Shown here: positions 26,105-34,529 of the stretch, piece after piece
How positions within the stretch are numbered: position 1 is the first letter of the stretch
Layout of the letters: the number at the start of each line of letters is the position of its first letter
Assembly: GCA_013792055.1 (NCBI GenBank)
Contig: VMSQ01000273.1
Span: 1-34,529, forward strand
Reading direction: 5' to 3'
Source of the DNA: Desulfobacteraceae bacterium
Lineage (GTDB): Bacteria; Desulfobacterota; Desulfobacteria; Desulfobacterales; ETH-SRB1
DNA: 34,529 bases
Position numbers and translations under genes: made by a program
Notes under the pieces: generated by a model
The model's database searches: none
Seen by the model: only the letters and a program-made list of their open reading frames with translations
Told to the model about the DNA's origin: nothing

Positions 26105-27289
26105 CTACGATCTGTAGTCTGCATTAATCTTAACATACTCAACAGAAAAATCGCACGTAAATACAGATGCACATCCTTTACCCATGTTTAAGTCAATAGA
26201 TATACGCAGCTCAGGCTTCATAAGAACCTTCGTTGCTTCAGCTTCAACAGCCTTCCCGCATCCCATACCGTTTTTTACCATCAAAACATCATCAAACAAT
26301 ATATTTATCTTACCCTCCTCAAGAGGGGCATCCGCCCTTCCAGCCGCAGCAATAATTCTTCCCCAGTTGGCATCCTCGCCAAAAAGTGCTGTTTTAACAA
26401 GATTTGAATTTGCAACAGTATTGGCTATTTTATGCGCATCATTATCCGATAAAGCGCCCTTAACATATATCTCAATAAATTTTGTTGCCCCCTCGCCATC
26501 TCTAACTATCTGTTTTGCAAGATCGATAAGTACGTCATCTAGTAAATTCTGGAAATAATCTATACGCTCAACACCTTTAATAACTGCACTTGAAAGACCA
26601 TTTGCCATGATAATAACTGTATCATTAGTACTTGTATCACCATCTATGGTTATTCGATTAAAGGATCGCTGAGTCGAGTTATAAAGAAGATTCTTAAGCA
26701 ATTCATGGTCAGCATCAATATCAGTGCAGATAAAACATAACATGGTTGCCATGTCAGGGCATATCATGCCGGAACCCTTAGCAACGCCGATTACCGTAAA
26801 GGTTTTACCGTCTATTTTACCCTGCCTTGAAATAGTCTTTGGAACAGTATCTGTCGTCATTATAGCTCTTGCAAGATCATAAACTCCTTCTGGTCTTAAA
26901 GAGTCGATAAGGCCTGGAATCGCTTGCTGTATCTTGTCAATCGGCAATGGCTCCCCAATAACTCCTGTTGAACACACAAGAACCAGATCTTCAGAGATTC
27001 CGAGGCCCGAGGCCGCATATCTTGCCATGGTTTTTGCATCATCCAATCCTTTATCGCCCGTACAGCAGTTAGCGTTTCCGCTGTTTACTATTACTGCCTG
27101 ACATCTGCCCGATTGAATGCGTTCCATATCAAGTATCACTGGTGCTGCCTTAACTTTATTGCTGGTAAAAACTCCCGCAGCTTTTGCAGGAATCTTTGAA
27201 AAAATAATGGCTAAATCCTTTCCGCCAGACTTTTTAAGACCGGAAGCTACTCCTGCCGCCATAAAACCCGGACAAATTAAATTTTCCAT
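26105..27289 (-). CDS. argJ: Bifunctional glutamate N-acetyltransferase/amino-acid acetyltransferase ArgJ
   Basis: 394 aa; [75 protein letters not shown] (KGSGMI and [10 protein letters not shown] motifs). Confidence 0.96.
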   Translation of the reverse strand: MENLICPGFMAAGVASGLKKSGGKDLAIIFSKIPAKAAGVFTSNKVKAAPVILDMERIQSGRCQAVIVNSGNANCCTGDKGLDDAKTMARYAASGLGISEDLVLVCSTGVIGEPLPIDKIQQAIPGLIDSLRPEGVYDLARAIMTTDTVPKTISRQGKIDGKTFTVIGVAKGSGMICPDMATMLCFICTDIDADHELLKNLLYNSTQRSFNRITIDGDTSTNDTVIIMANGLSSAVIKGVERIDYFQNLLDDVLIDLAKQIVRDGEGATKFIEIYVKGALSDNDAHKIANTVANSNLVKTALFGEDANWGRIIAAAGRADAPLEEGKINILFDDVLMVKNGMGCGKAVEAEATKVLMKPELRISIDLNMGKGCASVFTCDFSVEYVKINADYRS

Positions 27290-27462
27290 ATATGAAATTC
27301 CTCTAAAAAAAGTTTCCTGAAACCCCTGATCCCCGGTCCATGATTTATAATAAACGCAAACTATCTTTTTTTACAATATATATTTCGGCGTTTGACTTCA
27401 ATAGAATTTTACTGTAAATTAATATTGTTAACGATATTTTGAGCTTAAGGAGTCGTAAAAAA

Positions 27463-27648
27463 GTGGAAGAAAAACATTTTGCTATTTGCTTAACTTGCGG
27501 TAAAAAACTGATTCTAAAAAAATCGTGACGGCGTGCTTACCTTTTCTGCAAGTTCTGCAGTACCGAGTACCCTATAAAAAAATTTGCTGATTTGATGGAT
27601 GATATTTTTGAAGAACAGCTCGCGAATACACGTTGTGACAGGTTATAA
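27463..27648 (+). CDS. Probable selenoprotein: small dual-CXXC protein with in-frame UGA (Sec)
   Basis: GTG at 27463 with AAGGAG upstream (27447-27452); VEEKHFAICLTCGKKLILKKS-U-RRAYLFCKFCSTEYPIKKFADLMDDIFEEQLANTRCDRL*, TGA at 27526-27528, TAA at 27646. The coding character and second CXXC continue in the same frame after TGA. I recall a dual-CXXC small (seleno)protein family in delta-proteobacterial genomes. Confidence 0.75.
27533..27570 (+). promoter_or_regulatory. Candidate bacterial SECIS hairpin
   Basis: Outer stem GUGCU (27533-27537)/AGUAC (27566-27570), upper stem CUGCA (27546-27550)/UGCAG (27556-27560), loop AGUUC with G at loop position 2. The loop starts 22 nt after the UGA, in the usual range for bacterial SECIS elements. 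Confidence 0.6.
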
Positions 27649-27732
27649 CTCAAGTTTCGCACCCCCCCTATGCAACAAAAGCTTTAAAGTGCAGGTTCAT
27701 AGGAATTAGTGGTTGCGAAACTTGAGTTATAA
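27643..27732. repeat. MITE-like element with perfect 19-bp inverted ends
   Basis: TTATAACTCAAGTTTCGCA (27643-27661) and its exact reverse complement TGCGAAACTTGAGTTATAA (27714-27732), 52-bp centre. Confidence 0.85.
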
Positions 27733-27823
27733 ATTAAGCTTTAATAAATCTATCCCCCTGATAAAACTTCTTGATGTGCCATTCAAAGGACTTCTTCGAA
27801 AGAGACTCGTAGAATAACACGCA

Positions 27824-28564
27824 ATGCCTAAAAACTTCAAAATTACAATAGAATATGACGGCAGCTCCTATCATGGCTGGCAGAGACAGAAAAATCTGAG
27901 TACGATTCAGGGAGAAATTGAAAAGGCTTTGATGAAAATGACGGGCAATAAAGTTAGCCTGACAGGCTCCGGCAGAACTGATGCTGGAGTCCACGCCTTT
28001 GGCCAGGCAGCTAACTTTAATTGCAATACAGCCCTGTTGCCGGAAACATTTTATAAAGGGTTAAACAGCCTCCTGCCGGATGATATTGTAATAAAGGAAT
28101 GTAAGGAAGTTGATGAAAAGTTTCATGCCCGATATGACGCAAAAAGCAAAATTTACAGCTACAGGATATTAAATTGCCATACACCTGCTGCCATCGGCAG
28201 GCAGTATGTGTGGTTTATTCGAAAAAAACTTGATTCGAATGCTATGAGATCATCAATTTCTCATATAATAGGTCTACATGATTTCAAGGCATTTGAAGGA
28301 ACGGGAAGCCCAAGATCACATACTACAAGGAACATTTTGAATGCAACGATCGAGCAAAAAGATATAAGCTGTCTTTACTTTGAAATAGAAGCAGATGGTT
28401 TTTTAAAGCATATGGTACGCAATATCGTTGGTACTCTTGTAGATGTAGGGCTTGGTAAAATCACACCTGATGACTTCAAGCAAATACTTATTTCAAAAAA
28501 CCGCAACAAAGCCGGCGCTACAGCACCTCCACATGGTCTTTTTTTAATGCACGTTAAATATTAA
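27824..28564 (+). CDS. truA: tRNA pseudouridine(38-40) synthase TruA
   Basis: 246 aa; FKITIEYDGSSYHGWQRQKNLSTIQGEIEKAL, GSGRTDAGVHAFGQAANF (catalytic Asp), FLKHMVRNIVGTLVDVGLGK. Confidence 0.96.
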   Translation: MPKNFKITIEYDGSSYHGWQRQKNLSTIQGEIEKALMKMTGNKVSLTGSGRTDAGVHAFGQAANFNCNTALLPETFYKGLNSLLPDDIVIKECKEVDEKFHARYDAKSKIYSYRILNCHTPAAIGRQYVWFIRKKLDSNAMRSSISHIIGLHDFKAFEGTGSPRSHTTRNILNATIEQKDISCLYFEIEADGFLKHMVRNIVGTLVDVGLGKITPDDFKQILISKNRNKAGATAPPHGLFLMHVKY

Positions 28565-28735
28565 GTAAACGTTCATGGAACGTCGAAAATAGAATTTTGA
28601 AATTTGGCCTTCATGTTTTTGTACTGTTCTCCCCAATTTCTACTTTCCAATTTCAAGTTTCAAGCCGTGAACGGCTACCGATAATTTAAATCCTGTCAAA
28701 AAAATAATATTTAACAGCGCTAAAGTGTTACAATA

Positions 28736-30568
28736 TTAGCTGTTTTTTTCTGCCTCGTTCTTTATCTTCTGTATCTGCTCATTGTAAAAAGAAATTACTT
28801 CTCTCCTGTTCAGCATTCCGACAAGAATACCGTGATCATCATCTTTAACCACAGGAAGGCTGTCTATATTTTTTATGGTAAACTTTCTAAGTACAGAGTT
28901 TAGATCTTCTGAAGGTGTGGCTACAATTATATCTGATATCGCAATATCCTGCATTATAACAAGGTGCTCAATCTCCTGTGAAAAGATAACTTCCCTGATA
29001 TCAGTACTGGAAAATATTCCTACAAGTCTTTCATCCTTGTCCATAACAGGAAAATAATGCTGCTTTGTCTTTGAAAAAAACTCCTTAAAATCCAAGAAAG
29101 GCATGTCCTGAGAGATAAGGCTTACCTTTTTCACAAGGTGCATTAGATCCTTCACCTTAATTGCCTGTAAAATATCTACAAAAAAATCTCCCGCATGTGC
29201 AGGAGAATCTATCTTGCGTTTTACCTGTTTTTCATAAATAGTCCATTTCTGCGCTGCGAGGTAAGACACAGAGCAAACGAGAAGGCTCGGCAAAAGCAGA
29301 TGATAAGAATTGGTCATCTCGCTTACAAATATAATGGTTGAAATCGGAGTGTTTGAAACAGCCGTAAAAAAGCCGGCCATGCCAACAATTACAAAAGCTC
29401 CGGGCTGGGTTACAACACCCGGCATAATTTGATTGAAAACCTTTCCAACCACACCGCCGACTGCTCCACCGATTACAATTGAAGGCCCGAAAACCCCCCC
29501 GCTCCCTCCTGAACCAATAGAAAATGATGTTGTTAAAATTTTGCCGACCGCAAGAAAGAGCAAAAAAGGTATTGTCAGTTCATTATAAATCGCTTTCTGA
29601 GCAAAACCGTATCCAAAAGCCAGTGTCTGGGGTAAAAAGAAGCCTATTATGCCTGTACAGAGTCCCCCTATGGCTGGTTTTATGTGATTTGGAACATTTA
29701 ATTTTTTAAAAAATCTGACTGCACTGTAAAATGATTTAATGTAAAAAATGCCCATACCTACAAGCACCAGGGCAAGAATGGTATATGGCCCTAATTCCAG
29801 CGGATTGCGGAATTTAAAATCCGGCGACTCAAACAGAGACCCCCAGCCAAAAACCAGGCAGAACACGCAATAGGCAACAACAGAAGAAATCCCCGCAGGT
29901 ATAATAACTTCTGACTCAAATTCAGGATCTCTGTATAGAACTTCAGCAGCAAAAAGTGCTCCTGCCAGAGGAGCCCTGAAAATACTGCCTACACCTGCAC
30001 CTACGCCGGCAGCCATCATTATCCTGCGCTCCCTGTCGGAAAGTTTCAACTTTGTCGCAAGAAATGAACCAAATCCAGCCCCAATTTGAGCTATAGGGCC
30101 TTCCCTGCCCCCTGAACCTCCTGTTGTAAGGGTGATGGCCGAAGCTATGGTCTTTATAATTGGAACTCTGCCTCGCATAAAGCCGCCTTTTCTATGATAG
30201 GCATCAATAGCGGCATCTGTTCCATGTCCTTCTGCTTCAGGCGCAAAGGAATATACAAGCCAGCCACTAATAATTCCACCAAAAGCGGGAAGAAAAAGCA
30301 GAATCCATTTATTAAAGGGGGTTGTTGTTGGTGGTAGAGTATGATGCTCACCGGCAGGAAACGGAGGTCTATAACCAGCCATAAAATCCATGAAATAATG
30401 AATTCCAAGCTGGCATAGATAATGAAAAATAATTGAGCCGAGGCCTGCAATTATGCCGATTACTATAAAATAAAGAGTCCACTTGCCAGCAAGAGCTATG
30501 CTGACAGATCTTTCTCTGCCGGCAACAGACTGAAAAATTTTTTTAAATAGATTAATAAATATAGCCAT
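28736..30568 (-). CDS. Chloride channel (ClC) family protein with C-terminal CBS domains
   Basis: 610 aa; GSGGREGPIAQIGAGFGSFLA, SIGSGGSGGVFGPSIVIGGAVGG, C-terminal CBS pair (VKDLMHLVKKVSLISQDMPF...HYFPVMDKDERLVGIFS...). Confidence 0.93.
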   Translation of the reverse strand: MAIFINLFKKIFQSVAGRERSVSIALAGKWTLYFIVIGIIAGLGSIIFHYLCQLGIHYFMDFMAGYRPPFPAGEHHTLPPTTTPFNKWILLFLPAFGGIISGWLVYSFAPEAEGHGTDAAIDAYHRKGGFMRGRVPIIKTIASAITLTTGGSGGREGPIAQIGAGFGSFLATKLKLSDRERRIMMAAGVGAGVGSIFRAPLAGALFAAEVLYRDPEFESEVIIPAGISSVVAYCVFCLVFGWGSLFESPDFKFRNPLELGPYTILALVLVGMGIFYIKSFYSAVRFFKKLNVPNHIKPAIGGLCTGIIGFFLPQTLAFGYGFAQKAIYNELTIPFLLFLAVGKILTTSFSIGSGGSGGVFGPSIVIGGAVGGVVGKVFNQIMPGVVTQPGAFVIVGMAGFFTAVSNTPISTIIFVSEMTNSYHLLLPSLLVCSVSYLAAQKWTIYEKQVKRKIDSPAHAGDFFVDILQAIKVKDLMHLVKKVSLISQDMPFLDFKEFFSKTKQHYFPVMDKDERLVGIFSSTDIREVIFSQEIEHLVIMQDIAISDIIVATPSEDLNSVLRKFTIKNIDSLPVVKDDDHGILVGMLNRREVISFYNEQIQKIKNEAEKNS

Positions 30569-30631
30569 TTGCTATAATTGGGCCTGGTTCTAATTTTGGC
30601 CAATAAACGACTGTACATGCCATAGTCAAAA

Positions 30632-30746
30632 TTGAATATTGAATATTGAATATTGAATATTTGTGGAATCGCTTCGCTCTGTCTTTTTGTTATAAAATTA
30701 ATAGAATTCCTTCAATCTTCAATCTTCAATTTTCAATCTTCAATTC
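30632..30746. repeat. Inverted low-complexity repeat pair (TTGAATA / TTCAATC)
   Basis: TTGAATATTGAATATTGAATATTGAATA (from 30632) and TTCAATCTTCAATCTTCAATTTTCAATCTTCAATTC (30711-30746), overlapping the 3' end of the aminotransferase gene. Confidence 0.75.
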
Positions 30747-32047
30747 AGATCTTCTATTCCTTTTAGTATGATATCAAACAATTCAGGGATATCTTCCTCT
30801 TCCAGGCATGAAAAGGCTATTCTTAAATTGGATTCTCCCATGGAAATAAGCCCAACTCCGTATTTTTCCAGAAGATGAAGCCTGAGCTTTTCAGCATTAA
30901 CCCGCTTTAGTCTGATACACATAAAGTACCCTGAATTAAAGGGATAAACATCCCAGGCATCTTTGTATCTGGGCTCCAAAAGAACTTTTTTAACTCGCAT
31001 GGCTCTACTTTTAAGTATCTCGAACTTCTCCTTCTTCTCTTCGGGATATTTTCCATGCTGCATAGACTTTAATACTATAGACTGGCCCAGATGTGAAGCA
31101 TTGGATATGGAACCCCTGACAGCTCCAGCAGTTTTTCTTTCAAGAGCATCATAAATATCTGCAGAATCACCTTCGGTTTGACATCCGTACGTAATAAAAC
31201 CCACTCTCAAGCCCCACACAAAGTTCTCTTTTGTTGCACCATCAAGCTTTATAGCGAGAAGCCTGGGATGCTGCCCGCTAAGACGTGCAAATATAGATTC
31301 CTTTAATGTTTCTTCTTCATAAAAGAGTCCAAAATAAGCATCATCAGAAACAACAATTGTGTTTGTTCCTCCTTCTGCTACATCAGTAAGAGTTTTAATT
31401 ATACTATCTGCCTCTTTCTCGGTAAGCGTATATCCGGTAGGGTTGTGCGGAAAATTAAGTAAAACGATAATCTTTTCATGTTTTTTTGCCTCATCCTTTA
31501 CTTTTTCCTCAAAGGCTTTAAGATTATATCCCCCCTTTTCTGAAAATATAGGATATTTGCTAATTCTTGCCATTTTTCTAACATTTAAAATAAGATTATA
31601 GTTTCCCCACATCATGTCGGGTAATATTATAACATCGCCCGGATCCACCCAGACATCTGCAAATACACTGATGGCATGAGTAATACCGCATGTAACCACA
31701 GGCATGCTTATGGATTTGCCGGATAGAGAAGGGTTTTTTTCAAATTGAGATTTCTGCCATAGCTTTCTTAAAGCAGGAATACCAAATGACGGAGCATAGG
31801 TTAATGACTCTCCGGGACGGATTTCATTTATCGACGATACGACCGAATCAAAGCGCATGGTTCTACCCTGCTCTTTAGCAATACCGATTGTTGCGTTAAT
31901 CTTATAAGCCTTTTCCTTTGCCTCTGCGCTCTGGCTCAAGATACCTTTTGGGAAAAAAAGGTTTTTACCAAGTTTAGACAGCATTCCCATTATATAGGGA
32001 TTCCCTTTATTGATAATATTATTAAGATCTGTAGCAATAGGATTCAT
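30740..32047 (-). CDS. Pyridoxal-phosphate-dependent aminotransferase (class I/II)
   Basis: 435 aa; LTYAPSFGIPALRKLWQ, VTCGITHAISVFADVWVDPGDVIILPDMMWGNYNLI, LLNFPHNPTGYTLTEKEA, VVSDDAYFGLFYEE, LDGATKENFVWGLRVGFITYG. Confidence 0.92.
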   Translation of the reverse strand: MNPIATDLNNIINKGNPYIMGMLSKLGKNLFFPKGILSQSAEAKEKAYKINATIGIAKEQGRTMRFDSVVSSINEIRPGESLTYAPSFGIPALRKLWQKSQFEKNPSLSGKSISMPVVTCGITHAISVFADVWVDPGDVIILPDMMWGNYNLILNVRKMARISKYPIFSEKGGYNLKAFEEKVKDEAKKHEKIIVLLNFPHNPTGYTLTEKEADSIIKTLTDVAEGGTNTIVVSDDAYFGLFYEEETLKESIFARLSGQHPRLLAIKLDGATKENFVWGLRVGFITYGCQTEGDSADIYDALERKTAGAVRGSISNASHLGQSIVLKSMQHGKYPEEKKEKFEILKSRAMRVKKVLLEPRYKDAWDVYPFNSGYFMCIRLKRVNAEKLRLHLLEKYGVGLISMGESNLRIAFSCLEEEDIPELFDIILKGIEDLN

Positions 32048-32106
32048 AAATAAAACCTCCGAACATGGCCTTATGAGAGATCTAAATTTGGGATAAATAA
32101 ACTGTT

Positions 32107-32285
32107 AAGTGCCTAAAATGCCTAAAGTGAGCTAAAGTGCCTAAAGTTGTGGTACGCCTTCGGCGTGCTAATTGATAACTCAAAGAGGAGTTTGCCCCTC
32201 GTGCATTGATGGCTTAAGGGATATATAAGATGGCGGAATTCCTTAACTTTAGGCATTTTAGGCACTTTAGCTCACTTTAGGCACT
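32107..32285. repeat. Intergenic inverted repeat element (TGCCTAAAGTGAGCTAAAG family), copy B
   Basis: Left arm AAGTGCCTAAAATGCCTAAAGTGAGCTAAAGTGCCTAAAGTT (32107-32148), right arm AACTTTAGGCATTTTAGGCACTTTAGCTCACTTTAGGCACT (32245-32285); ACGCCTTCGGCGT hairpin 32154-32166. Confidence 0.8.
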
Positions 32286-32438
32286 CTTGAATAATTACTG
32301 TAACGGTAAAACCTTTTTATAGAGTACCACCAAGTGTAGTAGTTTAAACAGATTAATCAATAAGAGTGGTCTTACAGGTTAGGCAGGAAAAATGTCAAGG
32401 GAAAAGAAGCTTAAATTTCAGGAAGATGTAAGACAAGA

Positions 32439-32467
32439 AAACCCCGCCCTTCAATTGAGCGGGGTTT
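32439..32467 (-). terminator. Rho-independent terminator after the PxxKW gene
   Basis: AAACCCCGC-CCTTCAATTGA-GCGGGGTTT, 9-bp perfect stem; the minus strand continues with a T-rich tail (TTTTCTTG overlapping the arm). Confidence 0.75.
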
Positions 32468-32488
32468 ATCTTTGGATCGAAAGCAACA

Positions 32489-32776
32489 TTATCTGTTCCC
32501 TCTTTTGGATGCCTTTAATGGATTAAGTTTTGCTTTTGTACCATTTGATGCTACGGAAATATGAGAGGCAAAGTTGCAATCCCCGTTTTTCCATTTTAAA
32601 GATGGATCAGGATATACAGTACAATACCATCCAGATGAAAATTCAGCACTGCGGTTACATCCTTTACATTTCTCATCAATTTTATGGCAAACTCCGCCAT
32701 TATAATCACATCCATTTGCAGTCATAAATGGGCAATTCATACCCTCTCTAACAGTTGAACAAACCAATGGAACCAC
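32489..32776 (-). CDS. PxxKW-family cysteine-rich protein
   Basis: 95 aa; MVPLVCSTVREGMNCPFMTANGCDYNGGVCHKIDEKCKGCNRSAEFSSGWYCTVYPDPSLKWKNGDCNFASHI. Confidence 0.8.
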   Translation of the reverse strand: MVPLVCSTVREGMNCPFMTANGCDYNGGVCHKIDEKCKGCNRSAEFSSGWYCTVYPDPSLKWKNGDCNFASHISVASNGTKAKLNPLKASKRGNR

Positions 32777-32801
32777 CTCCTTTTTTTACCTTATAAAATC
32801 C

Positions 32802-32838
32802 AAAAAAAAGGCCTCAGGAACATAAAGTTCCCCGGCCT
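32802..32838 (-). terminator. Rho-independent terminator downstream of the hybrid histidine kinase
   Basis: Minus strand: GGCCGGGGAACTTTATGTTCCTGAGGCC followed by TTTTTTTT. Confidence 0.75.
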
Positions 32839-32953
32839 CCAAGAAATACTTCCAGAAAAGCAGGCAAAGTATATAATTAACTCAAAACTGATTGTCAACT
32901 AAAAAAACAGGGATCAGGGATCGGGGGTGAACCTTGAACCTCTGAACCCTGTT

Positions 32954-34529
32954 TTATTTTTTCTCTAAAATGTTCCTTATTTTGTGAGACAATTTTGTCA
33001 TTGTAAATGGCTTCTGAATAAAATCGTTAACCCCTTGTTTCATAATTTCTGCTGCCTCCCCGCCAAGGTTGTATCCACTGGAAAGCATAACCTTAATATC
33101 AGGGTTGATACTCTTTAAAGACTTGTAAGTTTCCCCTCCACCCATGCCAGGCATAACCATATCAAGAATAACCAAAGCAATTTTATCTTTATTCTCTTTA
33201 TAGATTTCTATAGCTTCATTGCCTCCTGATGCCAAAAACACCTTGTATCCAAGTACGTCGAGGATCTCTTTACCTACATCCAATATTATCGCCTCATCAT
33301 CTACCAAAAGTATTGCTTCTTCATTGCCGGTCTTCACCTCTTCCTCATCATGAAATGATATCGGCTCAGCCTTTGCATCTATTGCCGGCAGGTAAATATT
33401 AAAAGTTGAACCTTGACCTTTCTCGCTGTAAACATGAATCATACCGCCATGGTTTTTAATAATACCGTAGGCTGAAGCCAGCCCAAGTCCGGTGCCCCTT
33501 CCCACACCTTTTGTTGTAAAGAAGGGATCAAAGACACGACTCGCAGTTTCCTTATCCATGCCGATACCTGTATCGGTAACTGATATCCTGACGTATTTTC
33601 CCGGTTTCACCTCATGAGGCTTTGTATAACTCTTGCTGAAAACGACATTGCTTGTCTCCAGATAAATGTCACCGGCATCCGGCATTGCCTGCCAGGCATT
33701 TATAAATAAATTCAAAAAAACCTGCTCTATCTGTCCCCGATCAACTTTTACTGTCCAAAGATCAGGTGCATATTTCTCTCTGATGGTGATTTCTTTTTTT
33801 GTACGTCCAAACATTTCAGCGCTTTTTTTAAGCAATTTATTGATATGCGTAGGTTTAACATCATATTTCCCGCCTCTGGCAAAACCTAACAACTGTGCAC
33901 TGAGTTCTGCACCCCTTTTAACCTGTTTTTCAATGTTTTTGAGCTTATCATAATGATCTTCACCTGGATTAAGATCGTTTAGTATTAAAGATGTATATCC
34001 TTGAATCCCCATAAGCAGATTATTAAAATCATGAGCAATTCCTCCAGCCAGCGTGCCTATTGACTCCATTTTCTGGGCTTGTCGGACTTGATGCTCAAGA
34101 TGTTTCCTCTCGGTAATATCTATCATTGCACCTTCAATATAACCGTCTTCGGGATATATTTTTGCAGAAATAATTAAATCTATTTTTCCCCCATCCTTTT
34201 TTTTAACTTCTATCTCAAAATCGGTGAGAGTACCTTCTTGTTCAAGAATTCTTATAAGTTCCAACCTTCTTTCCGGAGAATAAGCCTCGGAAAATTTAAA
34301 TTCTTTTGTCAGTTCTTCAACAGACTCGTATCCCAACATGTCTGCGACAATTTTATTTGCCAGTAAAATTTTGCCGTCACTTATTCTGCTTCTATATAAA
34401 CCGGACAATGCCTGTTCATAAAGTGACCTGTACCTTTTCTCCGACTCCTGCAACTTCTTCTCAGCCTCATAGCGCTCAATAATGTCATGGAAAACCAGAA
34501 CAACGCCTATAATGTTCCCCTTTTCATCT
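32954..34529 (-). CDS. Hybrid PAS-sensor histidine kinase with receiver domain (N-terminus off the right edge)
   Basis: KRYRSLYEQALSGLYRSRISDGKILLANKIVADMLGY (PAS), QAQKMESIGTLAGGIAHDFNNLLMGIQG (HisKA), FDPFFTTKGVGRGTGLGLASAYGI (HATPase), LLVDDEAIILDV...VILDMVMPGMGGG (REC). The frame stays open upstream of 34453 to the window edge (DEKGNIIGVVLVFHDIIERYEAEKKLQESEK), so the listed start is internal. Confidence 0.9.
   Translation of the reverse strand, partial: DEKGNIIGVVLVFHDIIERYEAEKKLQESEKRYRSLYEQALSGLYRSRISDGKILLANKIVADMLGYESVEELTKEFKFSEAYSPERRLELIRILEQEGTLTDFEIEVKKKDGGKIDLIISAKIYPEDGYIEGAMIDITERKHLEHQVRQAQKMESIGTLAGGIAHDFNNLLMGIQGYTSLILNDLNPGEDHYDKLKNIEKQVKRGAELSAQLLGFARGGKYDVKPTHINKLLKKSAEMFGRTKKEITIREKYAPDLWTVKVDRGQIEQVFLNLFINAWQAMPDAGDIYLETSNVVFSKSYTKPHEVKPGKYVRISVTDTGIGMDKETASRVFDPFFTTKGVGRGTGLGLASAYGIIKNHGGMIHVYSEKGQGSTFNIYLPAIDAKAEPISFHDEEEVKTGNEEAILLVDDEAIILDVGKEILDVLGYKVFLASGGNEAIEIYKENKDKIALVILDMVMPGMGGGETYKSLKSINPDIKVMLSSGYNLGGEAAEIMKQGVNDFIQKPFTMTKLSHKIRNILEKK

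Noticed and set aside
27463-27528. Reading the 27463 ORF as a 21-aa peptide or a nonsense pseudogene
   Set aside because: The same frame continues with a second CXXC and a coherent C-terminus, and a SECIS-like hairpin lies at the right distance, so selenocysteine readthrough is the better explanation pending a search.
24879-32285. Heptad repeat tracts as a possible CRISPR array
   Set aside because: Units are 7-10 bp, contiguous and inverted between arms, with no unique spacers and no cas genes nearby.
32902-32955. AAAACAGGG...CCCTGTTTT inverted repeat at the kinase 3' end as a separate mobile element
   Set aside because: Short arms; GTGAACC-like interior resembles the 23335 cassette, but there is no ORF and the boundaries are unclear.

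Overview
This 34.5-kb window appears to be chromosomal DNA from a Desulfobacterota-like bacterium; the lineage is inferred from gene content only. Left part (1-4.4 kb, minus strand): a glycan-phosphorylase/glycosyltransferase operon (partial GH130-like protein, two GT4 proteins), an unlisted 32-aa Lys-rich ORF and a C-terminal FtsH remnant. The remnant is cut by a REP-associated (Y1/IS200-like) transposase element with inverted ends and an exact 53-bp tandem duplication. Next comes a DUF4143-type AAA ATPase with a near-perfect 31-bp palindrome over its promoter. Middle part (7.1-17.6 kb): a defence module of SNF2-type helicase, DUF4391-like protein, frameshifted Bro-N antirepressor, type III Mod and type III Res, bracketed by imperfect direct repeats of about 84 bp. 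After it lies a tightly overlapping three-gene operon (ClpP/SDH-like serine protease, 65-aa protein, 196-aa protein) with no assigned function. Right part (20-34.5 kb): mostly core or metabolic genes (two hybrid histidine kinases, OYE-family oxidoreductase, nucleotide-sugar dehydrogenase, RsuA-family pseudouridine synthase, argJ, truA, ClC channel, aminotransferase, PxxKW protein), separated by several families of inverted heptad-rich intergenic repeats. The strongest item missed by the ORF track is a 61-aa double-CXXC ORF at 27463-27648 with an in-frame TGA and a plausible bacterial SECIS hairpin just downstream, i.e. a probable selenoprotein. All calls come from reading the sequence; no searches were run.
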